Source: Enterococcus gilvus ATCC BAA-350
GTDB taxonomy: Bacteria; Bacillota; Bacilli; Lactobacillales; Enterococcaceae
Assembly: GCF_000407545.1 (NCBI RefSeq)
Contig: NZ_ASWH01000001.1
Coordinates: 791,501 to 855,500 of the forward strand
Reading direction: 5' to 3'
DNA: 64,000 nt
The number at the start of each line of letters is the position of its first letter. Position 1 is the stretch's first letter. The notes below the pieces were generated by a model. It was not told the DNA's origin and ran no database searches. It saw only the letters and a list, made by a program, of their open reading frames with translations. The position numbers and the translations under genes were made by a program. Shown here piece by piece: positions 18,286 to 28,027 of the stretch.

Positions 18286-20490
18286 ATGTTAAATCAACCA
18301 ATCAATAACTTGCTGAAAAAGTTAGGTTCAAAATTTATACCGATCATTTTAGTGATCTTTTCAACGATATTGGTCTTGACGATGCTTACTAGCGTGCTTC
18401 AAAAGAGCGTGGACTACAAAGAAGGTCAAGTTGCTACGGAGAGTATTCGGGCCAACAAAACGATTGAAAACAAAGCGGAGACGGATCAGAAACGTCAGCT
18501 TGCTGCCGAGGCGGTAACGCCTGAATACACGTACCAATCGGATCTTGCTCAGACGCAGCATGACCGTATCAGCCAATTGATCGGGATTATTCAAAAGGCA
18601 AATAACGAGTTAGATAAAAATTATCAAACCAAAGTTTCTCAGGCAAAGGACGGCGAAAAGGTCCCTCAGCCTACTGTTGATGAACGTGTAGCGGCAGTGA
18701 AGAAAAATTTTGAAGGGTTAGACCCTGATACTGTATCCTTTTACCAAGAGCTTCCCGAAGACTTTTACCAAGCGGTCGTACAATTGGGTACGAGTGATTT
18801 GAACAAGGTCGGAACGGAAAGCTTGAAGTTGTTAGATGAACAAATGATGAAGCGGATTCGCCAGAGCGACCTTGCTGAATACAAACAGCAAGCGATCGAT
18901 AAGATCCAAGCGTTAAATCTGACGGATGAAGCAAACCAAGCGATGCGCTATTTATTGGAAGAAGGCATCGTCATCAATGACTCTTTGAACCAGAAGCGAA
19001 CAGACGAGCTCAAGGAACAAGCCAGTGAATCTGTTCAGCCAGTCATGATCTTTCAAGGGGAAGTAATCGTTCGTGAAGGCAGTCAAATCGACGCGAATGC
19101 TATTAACAAGTTGAAGCTGCTAGGCTTGACGAGTTCAAGCACCTCGGTTTTTCCATTGATCGCAATGATTTTAGCTGCTGTTTTACAAGGGGTGCTTCTA
19201 TGGTTTTACAGTCGTCAATTTGAAGTGGAGTTTCAACGTGTACGCTTCATTTTATTCTATAGTGCGACAATGACTATTGGTGTCATTATTATGAAGATCT
19301 TGCAATCCTTCCAAGGGAGTACGTCGAATAATCTGGCGCTGTTTTTCCCAGCAGCCTTCATGCCGTTGATCTTGACCGTCTTTGTCAATCGACGGGCGGG
19401 CGCTTTGGCCGCAGTTTTTCAAACGGTTTTTGCGTTGTTTATTTATTACAAAGCCATCGGTACGAACATGCTTCCTGTCATTTTGATGACGTATCTCTTT
19501 TCTGGAACATTGGCTGTAATGGTGAAACAAAAACGGTTGTCTGACCAAGTAAAACAAGCGATGCTGTGGATCGTGGCCTTCCCGATTGTTTGGTCGATCA
19601 TATTGAGTATTTACCAAGGGATGTCCTTTATGGACAGTCAGACATGGGGCCTGTTGCTGGGAGCATTCGCTGCTAGCATGCTGTCCTTTATCATGGGCAT
19701 GGGGCTTCAACCGTATATAGAAATTCTAGTGACAGACAGTGGTGTGATCACGCTGAATGAGTTAAGCAACCCGAACCATCCGTTGCTGAAGCAATTGTTG
19801 GAGGAGGCGCCGGGGACGTACCATCACTCAATGATGGTCGCCAATCTTAGTGCCAATGCGGTAGCAGAGATCGGCGGACGTTCACTGCTGACACGAGTGG
19901 CTTGTTATTATCACGATATCGGTAAGATTCGTCATGCGAATTTCTTCGTTGAAAATCTTCCGACGGGGGCTGAAAATCCCCACAACTTCCTGTTGCCGGA
20001 AGACAGTAAGCAAATCATCTTCGGTCATGTGATCGAAGGCGCGAAAATTTTAAAAAAATACAAAATGCCGCAAATGGTCATTGATATTTGTTACCAGCAT
20101 CACGGAACGACGTTGATGAAATTCTTCTACTTTAAAGCAAAAGAGCGGAATCCTGAAACAACCGAAGCGGAATTTCGTTATCCAGGACCGAAGCCTCAAA
20201 CGCGTGAAGCGGGTGTGGTAAACATTGCCGACAGTTGTGAAGCAGCAGTCAGAGCAATGGACCATCCTTCGATTGATAAGATTACGGATTTTGTCCATAA
20301 TTTAATCGAAGAACGGATCAGCGACGGACAACTGGATGATTCTGGGTTGACGTTGAAAGAGATTCGAATCGTTGAGAAATCATTGATCAGCGGATTGAGC
20401 TCCACGTTCCATTCACGGATCAAGTATCCAAGAATGCAATCAGAAGCTGAAAAGATGAAAGAAGAGCAAGAGAAAAAAGGGGCAGAGTAA
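18286..20490 (+). CDS. pgpH: 7TM-HD phosphohydrolase, probable c-di-AMP phosphodiesterase
   Basis: The 734-residue protein has an N-terminal membrane anchor (about residues 15-37) and a large extracellular 7TMR-HDED domain. About seven membrane helices follow (roughly 285-480), then a cytoplasmic HD domain with [19 protein letters not shown] and CYYHDIGK. This order matches PgpH of Listeria and B. subtilis YqfF, which hydrolyse c-di-AMP. It starts 15 bp after phoH and overlaps ybeY by one base. Confidence 0.93.
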   Translation: MLNQPINNLLKKLGSKFIPIILVIFSTILVLTMLTSVLQKSVDYKEGQVATESIRANKTIENKAETDQKRQLAAEAVTPEYTYQSDLAQTQHDRISQLIGIIQKANNELDKNYQTKVSQAKDGEKVPQPTVDERVAAVKKNFEGLDPDTVSFYQELPEDFYQAVVQLGTSDLNKVGTESLKLLDEQMMKRIRQSDLAEYKQQAIDKIQALNLTDEANQAMRYLLEEGIVINDSLNQKRTDELKEQASESVQPVMIFQGEVIVREGSQIDANAINKLKLLGLTSSSTSVFPLIAMILAAVLQGVLLWFYSRQFEVEFQRVRFILFYSATMTIGVIIMKILQSFQGSTSNNLALFFPAAFMPLILTVFVNRRAGALAAVFQTVFALFIYYKAIGTNMLPVILMTYLFSGTLAVMVKQKRLSDQVKQAMLWIVAFPIVWSIILSIYQGMSFMDSQTWGLLLGAFAASMLSFIMGMGLQPYIEILVTDSGVITLNELSNPNHPLLKQLLEEAPGTYHHSMMVANLSANAVAEIGGRSLLTRVACYYHDIGKIRHANFFVENLPTGAENPHNFLLPEDSKQIIFGHVIEGAKILKKYKMPQMVIDICYQHHGTTLMKFFYFKAKERNPETTEAEFRYPGPKPQTREAGVVNIADSCEAAVRAMDHPSIDKITDFVHNLIEERISDGQLDDSGLTLKEIRIVEKSLISGLSSTFHSRIKYPRMQSEAEKMKEEQEKKGAE

Positions 20491-20963
20491 TGGATATTAC
20501 TTTTATTGATGAAACAGAGCAGGTCTCTGAAGAAAAAATACAAGAAATCGATGGTGTACTGCAATTTGCGGCAGATTATTTAAAACTACCGGAAGATACA
20601 GAAATGTCTGTGACGTTTATGGACAACGCGGCGATCCAAGTCATCAATCGCGACTATCGCGGCAAAGATGCACCGACCGATGTCATTAGTTTTGCACTGG
20701 AAGAAGAAGGGGAAAACGAGGTTCCGATCATCATGGATGAAGAAAATCCGATGCCGCGGAACCTGGGCGACATCATGATCTCTACAGAACGTGCGCGAGA
20801 ACAAGCAGAAGATTACGGGCACAGTTTTGATCGTGAATTAGGATTTTTAGCCGTACACGGTTTTTTACATATCAATGGGTACGACCATATGACTCCTGAG
20901 GATGAAAAAGAGATGTTTGGTCTACAGAAAGAGATATTAGATGCCTATGGACTTAAAAGATAA
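20490..20963 (+). CDS. ybeY: Endoribonuclease YbeY (rRNA maturation)
   Basis: YbeY is a zinc metalloprotein involved in 16S rRNA 3' end maturation and quality control. The 157-residue protein carries the metal motif [11 protein letters not shown] near residues 125-135 and the central DVISFALEE and [10 protein letters not shown] blocks. Its ATG shares one base with the pgpH stop, and its end overlaps dgkA by 23 bases. Confidence 0.96.
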   Translation: MDITFIDETEQVSEEKIQEIDGVLQFAADYLKLPEDTEMSVTFMDNAAIQVINRDYRGKDAPTDVISFALEEEGENEVPIIMDEENPMPRNLGDIMISTERAREQAEDYGHSFDRELGFLAVHGFLHINGYDHMTPEDEKEMFGLQKEILDAYGLKR

Positions 20964-21339
20964 ACCCGAAAAAAACAAACATTTTGTTACCTCTTTGGAA
21001 TTTGCGATTCAGGGGATCAAAACCGTCTTCCAAGAAGAACGCAATATGCGGGCCCATGTCGTTTTTGGGCTGATGGCGATTCTCGTAGCTTTTTTATTAG
21101 GAGTCTCCGTGTTGGAGTGGCTCTGGATATTTTTGGCGGTCTTCTTAGTTTGGATCGTTGAGATCATCAACACGGTATTTGAGAATGTGGTGGATATGGT
21201 GACCGATTGCCACTTCCATCCAATCGGAAAAAAGATCAAGGACATGGCCGCAGGCGCAGTGTTGGTGACGTCACTATTTGCGATCATCGTTGGTGTGATC
21301 ATCTTTTTACCAAAAATCATTGAGCTTTTCTTTAAGTAA
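20941..21339 (+). CDS. dgkA: Diacylglycerol/undecaprenol kinase
   Basis: This 132-residue membrane kinase has three helices. The family signature [19 protein letters not shown] holds the catalytic Glu residues, and [19 protein letters not shown] lies at the N-terminal interface. In Gram-positive bacteria the enzyme mainly phosphorylates undecaprenol for envelope synthesis. ATG at 20941 or 20947 may be the start; both lie inside the end of ybeY. era follows after a GAAAGGAAC site. Confidence 0.93.
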   Translation: MPMDLKDKPEKNKHFVTSLEFAIQGIKTVFQEERNMRAHVVFGLMAILVAFLLGVSVLEWLWIFLAVFLVWIVEIINTVFENVVDMVTDCHFHPIGKKIKDMAAGAVLVTSLFAIIVGVIIFLPKIIELFFK

Positions 21340-21371
21340 ACTGTACTTAAGGTTCAGAAAGGAACATTTAC

Positions 21372-22271
21372 ATGTCAGAACATAAATCAGGCTTTGTGGC
21401 AATCGTTGGCCGTCCGAATGTGGGCAAATCAACATTGCTGAATCGCATCGTCGGGCAAAAAATCGCCATTATGAGTGATAAAGCGCAAACGACAAGAAAT
21501 AAGATCCAAGGGGTATACACGATACCTGAAGCACAAATCGTATTCATCGATACACCCGGCATCCATAAGCCTAAGCATCGTTTAGGAGATTACATGGTGG
21601 AGATGGCTTACAGTGCACTAAGAGAAGTGGATGCGATCATGTTTATGGTCAGTGCTGAACAAAAGCGCGGCCGTGGGGACGACTTTATTTTGGAGCGCTT
21701 GAGCAAACAACAAGTGCCTGTTTACTTAGTGATCAATAAGATCGATACGATCCATCCAGATGAATTGTTAGCGATCATTGATGATTATCGTACGATCATG
21801 GAATTCAAAGAGATCATTCCAATCTCCGCAACGGAAGGAAACAATGTGGAGCATCTGCTAGAGGTCTTGGTAGATCAAATGGATGAAGGACCACAATACT
21901 TCCCTGATGATCAAATCACTGACCATCCAGAATACTTCATTGTATCCGAACTGATCCGTGAAAAGGTCTTGAGTTTGACACGAGACGAGGTACCGCATTC
22001 TGTCGCGGTCGTTACAGAGTCGATGAAACGTGACGAGAACGATAAGGTTCATATTCAAGCGACGATCATCGTGGAACGGACGAGTCAAAAAGGGATCGTT
22101 ATCGGAAAAGGCGGCAAAATGTTGAAAAACATCGGGACGCAAGCCCGCAAAGATATTGAAACACTCTTGGCTGATAAAGTGTATTTAGAGTTATGGGTCA
22201 AAGTTCAAAAAGATTGGCGCGATAAACAAACGTATCTGCAAGATTACGGGTATCGCAAAGACGATTATTAA
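21372..22271 (+). CDS. era: GTPase Era
   Basis: Era binds 16S rRNA near its 3' end and supports 30S assembly. The 299-residue sequence shows G1 [10 protein letters not shown]3 [11 protein letters not shown]4 NKID and G5-like ISATEG, then the KH domain with [13 protein letters not shown] near residue 240. The position between dgkA and recO is the standard arrangement. A hairpin follows before recO. Confidence 0.97.
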   Translation: MSEHKSGFVAIVGRPNVGKSTLLNRIVGQKIAIMSDKAQTTRNKIQGVYTIPEAQIVFIDTPGIHKPKHRLGDYMVEMAYSALREVDAIMFMVSAEQKRGRGDDFILERLSKQQVPVYLVINKIDTIHPDELLAIIDDYRTIMEFKEIIPISATEGNNVEHLLEVLVDQMDEGPQYFPDDQITDHPEYFIVSELIREKVLSLTRDEVPHSVAVVTESMKRDENDKVHIQATIIVERTSQKGIVIGKGGKMLKNIGTQARKDIETLLADKVYLELWVKVQKDWRDKQTYLQDYGYRKDDY

Positions 22272-22277
22272 TGGATC

Positions 22278-22308
22278 GAAGCTTCACGAATTTTTCGTGG
22301 AGCTTTTC
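22278..22308 (+). terminator. Hairpin between era and recO
   Basis: AAGCTTCACGAA pairs with TTCGTGGAGCTT, followed by a short T-run interrupted by C. It looks like a weak terminator or a processing stem that could lower recO expression relative to era. Confidence 0.5.
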
Positions 22309-22330
22309 TCATGAAATTGGAGGGACATCT

Positions 22331-23110
22331 ATGGCACAAATCGGCGAGACGAAGGGGATCATCCTATTCAGTCGTGATTACAAGGAAAAGGACAAGCTGA
22401 TCAAGATTTTTACTGAATCTGCTGGGAAGGTGATGTTCTTTGCCAAAGGCATTCATCGGGCGAATAATCCGTTGCAGACGGCTGTTCAACCCTTCACCGA
22501 GGCTGTCTTTATCGGGAATTTGAAAACAGACGGACTGTCCTTTCTCAACAGTGCAAAGGAGATCCATCCGTTGCGGAAGCTGCAGGAGGACATCTTTCTA
22601 AATGCCTATGGGTCCTATATTTTAGGGCTAGCGGATGCGGCGATCGAAGACCATGTCTATGATCCAGCGCTTTATGGCTTTACAAGAGAAGCGTTGCAGC
22701 GAATGAATGATGGTGAAGACGGCGAGACGATCATGAACATCTATGAAATACAGATCATGCAGCGTTTTGGAGTCTCATTGAACTGGCAGGCTTGCGGAGT
22801 CTGCGGCAAAAAAACGGGCGCGTTTGATTTTTCATCGAAGTATAACGGGATCTTGTGTCAGGAGCATTGGGATCTAGATCCTCATCGCTACCATGCAGAT
22901 CCGAGAGCAATTTATTTTCTTCGGATGTTCAATAGTATCACCTACGAAACGATCAATACGATCAGTCTAAAACCGGAAACAAAAAAAGCGATCCGGCAAA
23001 CGCTGGATCAATTGTATGAAGAATATATCGGATTGCATTTAAAAAGTAAAAAATTCATTGATCAAATGAGTGAATGGCAAGATGTTTTAAAGCCAAAAGA
23101 GGAAGAATAA
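22331..23110 (+). CDS. recO: DNA repair protein RecO
   Basis: RecO acts with RecR in loading RecA at gaps. The 259-residue product starts MAQIGETKGIILFSRDYKEKD, an OB-fold N-terminus. It has the zinc-type cluster CGVCGKKTGAF with later LCQEHW. The ATG at 22331 follows TGGAGGGACATCT; a longer in-frame reading from 22271 would run through the hairpin and lacks a ribosome site. Confidence 0.94.
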   Translation: MAQIGETKGIILFSRDYKEKDKLIKIFTESAGKVMFFAKGIHRANNPLQTAVQPFTEAVFIGNLKTDGLSFLNSAKEIHPLRKLQEDIFLNAYGSYILGLADAAIEDHVYDPALYGFTREALQRMNDGEDGETIMNIYEIQIMQRFGVSLNWQACGVCGKKTGAFDFSSKYNGILCQEHWDLDPHRYHADPRAIYFLRMFNSITYETINTISLKPETKKAIRQTLDQLYEEYIGLHLKSKKFIDQMSEWQDVLKPKEEE

Positions 23111-23150
23111 GCTGCTGTACCAAATCGGTGCGGCAGCTTATTTTTTTGTC
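23111..23150. terminator. Bidirectional terminator between recO and the membrane gene pair
   Basis: AAGCTGC(T)G / (C)GGCAGCTT with a T-run on the plus side and an A-run on the other. It serves the converging recO and the minus-strand gene ending at 23138. Confidence 0.75.
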
Positions 23151-23512
23151 TTCAATCGTTTGCAAATAGCAAACCAAGAAAGGCTGCCAAAGAAGGATAG
23201 GAAACAATAGAGAAAAAGCATTTCTCCCGTTAAGTGATTCTGATAGAGGATAGCCGAGGCGAATGTCCCAGTGATCAAAAAGTAAAAGAAGTAAACGAGT
23301 AACCTTGCTCTATTCGTCCAATCCGTCTTTTTCTCAATGAGATAGGAAAAGGGTAAGAAAAAAAGAACGACGGCAATCGAAAAGGCACGTTTCGCTGACC
23401 AGCCGTGTAGAAATAAGTCGCGGAACGAGTCAAATAGAAGTGCTGCAACAAATACCCCTAGAATTAATAAAAGGTTTTGGTCTGTTCTTTGTTTTACATG
23501 TCGCTGTGGCAT
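23138..23512 (-). CDS. Small membrane protein, function unknown (second of a tandem pair)
   Basis: 124 residues with about four hydrophobic helices (near 15-27, 44-58, 68-86 and 92-112) and a basic C-terminus KRLKTKK. I do not recognise the family. The segment FLSFFGSLSWFAI resembles LALFIGSLSWLL near the end of the neighbour encoded at 23512-23919, and both proteins have the same length class and helix number, so they look like diverged tandem duplicates. Its ATG shares one base with the stop of the upstream gene. Confidence 0.6.
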   Translation of the reverse strand: MPQRHVKQRTDQNLLLILGVFVAALLFDSFRDLFLHGWSAKRAFSIAVVLFFLPFSYLIEKKTDWTNRARLLVYFFYFLITGTFASAILYQNHLTGEMLFLYCFLSFFGSLSWFAICKRLKTKK

Positions 23513-23919
23513 TAGACATTCTCCTGTCTAGTTCTTTTGGATGACAGAGTAGCTGTGAGCAGCCAAGATAAGCTGCCGATAAAAAGTGCCAGGATCGCAA
23601 GTAAGAAGACCGACGTGTGATCAACGAGACTTTTCTCAAAAATACTTTGAAGGATCAATGTAATGAAGGAAAGGAGAAAGCAAATAAGGAATTGTCCAGT
23701 TTTCTTTTTCGTAAAGTTTGAAGCGAGAAGGCCAATAGAGTAGAACCAAATCAAACTAAAAATATAGCTGAGATTGGAAAGGAGAGGCGCACCTCTGAAA
23801 AAATTTACGATTCCTTGCACGGCAGACAACGTAACGATCAGTAGCAGGATAGACAACTTCGGATTCTCTGCAATAAATAACTCAAATCTATGATGTACTC
23901 TTTTCAATGATGCAAACAT
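23512..23919 (-). CDS. Small membrane protein, function unknown (first of a tandem pair)
   Basis: 135 residues, about four membrane helices, with a basic N-terminus (MFASLKRVHHRFELF) and basic C-terminus (SSKRTRQ). The start follows AGGAGGGATCATT. It forms a two-gene unit with the gene at 23138-23512 (stop and start share one base). The unit is divergent from the his operon. No catalytic motif is visible; regulation is not apparent. Confidence 0.6.
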   Translation of the reverse strand: MFASLKRVHHRFELFIAENPKLSILLLIVTLSAVQGIVNFFRGAPLLSNLSYIFSLIWFYSIGLLASNFTKKKTGQFLICFLLSFITLILQSIFEKSLVDHTSVFLLAILALFIGSLSWLLTATLSSKRTRQENV

Positions 23920-24045
23920 AATGATCCCTCCTAACGTATTGCTAAAAGTATAGCAGAAATACTGGGCCTTTCGGATAGAAATTCTGAGAATCGGCTATTG
24001 AAAAAAGAATTCTTTTTTTGTGTGATTTTCCTAAAAGTAGAAAGC

Positions 24046-24074
24046 TTCACAGGTTTCCATTGCAATTTTATGAT
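24046..24074 (+). promoter_or_regulatory. Promoter of the his operon
   Basis: TTCACA (24046-24051) and TATGAT (24069-24074) with a 17 bp spacer. Transcription would start about 24081, 55 bases before the hisZG start. No T-box is present. Confidence 0.6.
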
Positions 24075-24088
24075 AAAGTGATTAATAT

Positions 24089-24106
24089 GGTTAGAAAAAA
24101 CTAATC
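24089..24106 (+). promoter_or_regulatory. Possible operator in the his leader
   Basis: GGTTAG-AAAAAA-CTAATC is a near-perfect inverted repeat lying just downstream of the predicted start site, where a repressor would block transcription. The regulator is not identified. Confidence 0.35.
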
Positions 24107-24135
24107 TAAATCCAATCAAATCAAGGAGTGATAGT

Positions 24136-25695
24136 GTGGAAGAATTATGGGAAGTCCTGAGATCAGAAGAACAAATCGAATTAGAGTTAAGAAAGTTGTA
24201 TACTCAGCATCATTTTCATCCCTATCACTTAAATAATTTCGAAGAGTATAGCAACTATCAGCAAAGCTATAACTTTTTACGAAATTCTTCCATTATAACG
24301 TTTACGGGAAATGACGGGCGAACCATGGCTCTGAAACCCGATGTGACGCTTTCGATCGCGAAAAATACACCCGCGGGAGAGGCACGGAAAGTTTATTATG
24401 TCGAGGATGTCTATCGCCACGACCGCCAGGCGGGGGAATACCAAAAAATTTATCAGATCGGTTTAGAGATCATTGATGAGATTACTTGGGAAGACCAATT
24501 GGAAGTACTGAAGCTGGCTTGGGAGAGCTTGGCTCAGGTGGGGGAAGGCACGCTGGATCTTTCCCACATGGGGATCTTGAATGGCATCTGCGAACGCTTC
24601 CCAGAAGAGGACCGTCCGAAAGTGCTGGATTGTTTACGGGACAAGAGTTCTCACGGAATGGATACCTTAACGAAAAAAGCTGGCTTGTCTGATGAAGAAT
24701 CGGAGCATTTGGCGAAGCTGGTGCGTTTGTCGGGAGATTTTGAAACGAAATACCAGCGAGCAAAAGTATTATTGGCAGATTATCCGCAAGCACAAGCTGG
24801 ATTAGAAGAATTGAAGCAATTGTACAAGGCTTTACAGGAGGACAACCTCTCCAACAAGATTCGTCTGCGGCTTGATTTTTCTATCATGAACGATGCCGAC
24901 TACTATAGCGGCTTGCTGTTTCAAGGCTTTATCAAGGAAGCACGGGAGACTATTTTATACGGCGGCCGTTATGATCGCTTGATGAGTCGGCAGGGCAAGG
25001 ATCAAGGGGCGATCGGCTTTGGGATGAAGCTGAATCATGTGGGTCAGAAACTGCCGGATGACACGCAGGACTCGGATTATTTAAATATTGCCTTACCGAA
25101 AGGGCGGATGGGCGATGCCGTTTATGACCTGTTCACCAAAGCAGGAGTGGCTTCAGAGGGTGTCTTTGAAGAGAATCGTAAATTGATTTTTTGCGACGAG
25201 AAGAATAAACTGCGCTTCTTCTTGGTAAAGCCTAGTGACGTTGCTATTTACGTAGAGCATGGAGCCGCGGATATCGGGGTTGTTGGCAAGGACATTTTAT
25301 TGGAAAGCAAAGCCGAAGTCATCGAATTTCTCGATCTGCACATGGGGGAATGCCGGTTGGCGGTTGCCGCGCATAATGATTTTGAGGAAGATTTTTCTCG
25401 ACCGTTACGTGTTTCAACGAAGTATCCTCAGATTACTCGAGAATACTACGAAGGACTGGGACGTTCGGTGGAACTGATCCACCTGCACGGCTCTATCGAG
25501 TTGGCGCCGTTGCTGGGACTATCTGATGTGATCGTGGACATTGTCGAGACAGGAACCACTCTGAAAGAAAATGACCTAAAAGTGATTCAGGATATTGCGC
25601 CGTCTTCGGCACGCATGATCATCAACCATGCGACGTGGCGCTTCAAACAGGAACGCATCCAGCGAGTGATCGAGAAGGTGAGGGAGCAGCTATGA
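24136..25695 (+). CDS. hisG: HisZ-HisG fusion: ATP phosphoribosyltransferase with regulatory domain
   Basis: This 519-residue protein joins two normally separate subunits. Residues 1 to about 305 are HisZ, a histidyl-tRNA-synthetase-like regulator: LKPDVTLSIAKNTP, VYYVEDVYRHDRQ, LRLDFSIMNDADYYSG and ILYGGRYDRL. From Tyr315 the sequence becomes a short-form HisG catalytic domain: YLNIALPKGRMGDAVYDLF, VKPSDVAIYVEHGAADIGVVGKDIL and the PRPP loop VDIVETGTTLKEN. HisG condenses ATP with PRPP, the first committed step of histidine synthesis. The start is GTG after AAGGAG. There is no stop or frameshift at the junction. It overlaps hisD by 4 bp. Confidence 0.93.
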   Translation: MEELWEVLRSEEQIELELRKLYTQHHFHPYHLNNFEEYSNYQQSYNFLRNSSIITFTGNDGRTMALKPDVTLSIAKNTPAGEARKVYYVEDVYRHDRQAGEYQKIYQIGLEIIDEITWEDQLEVLKLAWESLAQVGEGTLDLSHMGILNGICERFPEEDRPKVLDCLRDKSSHGMDTLTKKAGLSDEESEHLAKLVRLSGDFETKYQRAKVLLADYPQAQAGLEELKQLYKALQEDNLSNKIRLRLDFSIMNDADYYSGLLFQGFIKEARETILYGGRYDRLMSRQGKDQGAIGFGMKLNHVGQKLPDDTQDSDYLNIALPKGRMGDAVYDLFTKAGVASEGVFEENRKLIFCDEKNKLRFFLVKPSDVAIYVEHGAADIGVVGKDILLESKAEVIEFLDLHMGECRLAVAAHNDFEEDFSRPLRVSTKYPQITREYYEGLGRSVELIHLHGSIELAPLLGLSDVIVDIVETGTTLKENDLKVIQDIAPSSARMIINHATWRFKQERIQRVIEKVREQL

Positions 25696-26972
25696 GAGTT
25701 TATTCGACGGAAAAGGATCAATTAACGGCTATTTTGTCGCGAAGCTATTCTGAGACAGCAGATGTTTCAGCGGTAGTGACGAAAATTATTGCACGCGTGC
25801 AAAAAGACGGCGATCAGGCATTGTATCAGCTCATCGAAGAAATCGATCAGGTGACATTGTCGTCGCTAGCTGTCACGGAGGCTGAGATCGAGGCGGCCAA
25901 GTCGGCGGTTTCGACAGAATTGCTAGAAGTGATGACGCAGGCGAAAGAGAATATTTTGGCGTTTCATAAGAAGCAGGTTCGTCAGGGGTTTGTTTCGACG
26001 GAACCCAACGGCGTGGTGATGGGACAGCGAATCAGTCCGTTGGCACGTGTCGGTGTGTATGTACCTGGTGGAACAGCAGCCTATCCTAGTACGGTGTTGA
26101 TGGATGTACTGCCGGCAAAAATAGCCGGAGTCAAAAAAATCGTCATGATCACGCCTACAGACCATGAGGGCAATGTCCCTGCTGCTATTTTGGCGGCGGC
26201 TTCTATCGCGGGCGTGGACAATGTGTACAAGGTTGGCGGCGCGCATGGCGTAGCGGCGCTTGCTTATGGAACAGAAACGATTCCCAAAGTCGATAAAATC
26301 GTCGGACCGGGAAATATTTACGTAGCGACTGCTAAAAAGATGGTGTACGGGGAAGTCGATATCGACATGATCGCCGGCCCCAGTGACGTATTGATCGTTG
26401 CGGATCATACAGTGAATCCGCGTTGGGTCGCAGCGGATCTTTTAGCTCAGGCGGAGCACGATAAATTGGCTCAAGCGATTCTGGTGACAACGGAAGAAGA
26501 CTTGATCGACGATGTCCAGGCAGAAATCGCTCAGCAATTGGCGACGCTGCCGAGAAGAGCGATCGCGGAAGCGGCCATTGAAACCAACGGGAAGATCATC
26601 TTGGTGAAGGATCTGGCTGAAGGACTGTCGATCGCGAATCAAATCGCACCGGAGCATCTCGAGTTAGCGGTGGCAGAGCCCTTTGCGCTGTTAGGAAAAG
26701 TAGAAAATGCCGGGAGCGTCTTTTTAGGGCACCATACGCCAGAGGTTTTAGGGGATTATTTTGCTGGTCCGAACCATACGTTGCCGACAGAAGGAACGGC
26801 GCGTTTTTACTCGCCATTGTCTGTCGATGACTTTGTAAAGAAGAGTAGCTATTTGTATTACACAGAAGAGGCGATGCGAGAAGCGGCTCACGCGGTGGAA
26901 TTATTTGCGGAGACGGAAGAGTTGATGGGGCACGCGCGGTCGATGAAAGTACGAAGAGGTGAAGAGGCATGA
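25692..26972 (+). CDS. hisD: Histidinol dehydrogenase
   Basis: HisD oxidises histidinol to histidine in two NAD-dependent, zinc-assisted steps. The 426-residue sequence has the family blocks VGVYVPGGTAAYPSTVLM, VGPGNIYVATAKK and DMIAGPSDVL, and the C-terminal PNHTLPTEGTARF with the catalytic His region LAQAEHD. The ATG at 25692 overlaps the hisZG stop (ATGA). Confidence 0.97.
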   Translation: MRVYSTEKDQLTAILSRSYSETADVSAVVTKIIARVQKDGDQALYQLIEEIDQVTLSSLAVTEAEIEAAKSAVSTELLEVMTQAKENILAFHKKQVRQGFVSTEPNGVVMGQRISPLARVGVYVPGGTAAYPSTVLMDVLPAKIAGVKKIVMITPTDHEGNVPAAILAAASIAGVDNVYKVGGAHGVAALAYGTETIPKVDKIVGPGNIYVATAKKMVYGEVDIDMIAGPSDVLIVADHTVNPRWVAADLLAQAEHDKLAQAILVTTEEDLIDDVQAEIAQQLATLPRRAIAEAAIETNGKIILVKDLAEGLSIANQIAPEHLELAVAEPFALLGKVENAGSVFLGHHTPEVLGDYFAGPNHTLPTEGTARFYSPLSVDDFVKKSSYLYYTEEAMREAAHAVELFAETEELMGHARSMKVRRGEEA

Positions 26973-28027
26973 CATTTTTGAACCAAAAATTTCAGGAGCT
27001 GGTTCCTTATACGCCAGGTGAACAGGTGGATGAGGAAAGCTTCATCAAATTGAATACGAATGAAAGTCCGTATCCGCCTGCGCCTAGTGTTCAAGCAGCA
27101 GTTGCCGAAGCTTCTCAAACATTGAATCGGTATTCCGATATCGCGGTAGAAGCGGTAGCCAAGCCATTGGCGGAATATTTAGGTGTGGAGCAGAATCAGC
27201 TTTTTCTAGGAAATGGCAGCGATGAGGTCCTTTCGTATCTTTTCCAAGGCTTTACTGAAAAGGGCATCGCTTTCCCTGATGTGACCTACGGATTTTATCA
27301 AGTGTACAGCGGCTTGTATCATGTGGATGCGACTGTTGTTCCTTTGAAGGAGGATTTTTCACTTGAGTTGACGGATTATGATGCGTTGTCAGGAACCGTG
27401 ATTTTTGCGAATCCAAATGCGCCAACGGGAATTTATTTGTCACAAACCGAGATCTGCGCCTTTATCGAAAAGCACCCTGAACGTTTGGTCATCGTGGATG
27501 AAGCCTATATCGATTTTAGCGGCGAGTCTATGGTGTCTTTGATCAATCGCTATAAAAATTTATTGGTCGTGGGCACCTTCTCCAAATCACGTCAGTTGGC
27601 TGGCGCGCGCTTAGGCTTTGGTGTCGGAAATGCGGCGCTGATCGCAGATATGAATCGCCTGCGTTTCAGCTTGAATCCTTACAATATCAATAGCCTGACC
27701 CAAGCTGCGGGTGGCGCTGTCTTGCAGGAGCAGGCCTATGTAAATGAAAAGATTCAAGAAACGATCCAAGTAAGAGAATGGACCAAGCAGGAATTGACGG
27801 CCCTTGGCTTTGAACAAACAGACAGTCAGGGGAACTTTCTCTTTGCGAGGCATCCAAAAATGGCTGGGGAAGCACTCTTCCAAGCCTTGAGAGAACGGAA
27901 AATTTTAGTCCGCTGGTTCAATCAGCCACGGACGAAAGAATATTTGCGGATCACTGTGGGAACGCAAGAACAAATGGAACAATTGGCAGCGGCTTTGAGA
28001 AGCATATTAGAAGAGGTGAAGGCATGA
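26969..28027 (+). CDS. hisC: Histidinol-phosphate aminotransferase
   Basis: HisC transfers an amino group from glutamate to imidazole-acetol phosphate. This 352-residue PLP enzyme of fold type I has NTNESPYPP, FLGNGSDEVL, ANPNAPTGIYLS, the DEAYIDF cofactor motif and Lys206 in TFSKSRQLAGARLGFG as the internal aldimine. It overlaps hisD and hisB by 4 bp each. Confidence 0.96.
   Translation: MTFLNQKFQELVPYTPGEQVDEESFIKLNTNESPYPPAPSVQAAVAEASQTLNRYSDIAVEAVAKPLAEYLGVEQNQLFLGNGSDEVLSYLFQGFTEKGIAFPDVTYGFYQVYSGLYHVDATVVPLKEDFSLELTDYDALSGTVIFANPNAPTGIYLSQTEICAFIEKHPERLVIVDEAYIDFSGESMVSLINRYKNLLVVGTFSKSRQLAGARLGFGVGNAALIADMNRLRFSLNPYNINSLTQAAGGAVLQEQAYVNEKIQETIQVREWTKQELTALGFEQTDSQGNFLFARHPKMAGEALFQALRERKILVRWFNQPRTKEYLRITVGTQEQMEQLAAALRSILEEVKA

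Noticed and set aside
23138..23919. Toxin-antitoxin pair
   Set aside because: Both proteins are multi-helix membrane proteins of similar size that appear paralogous, with no toxin motif.
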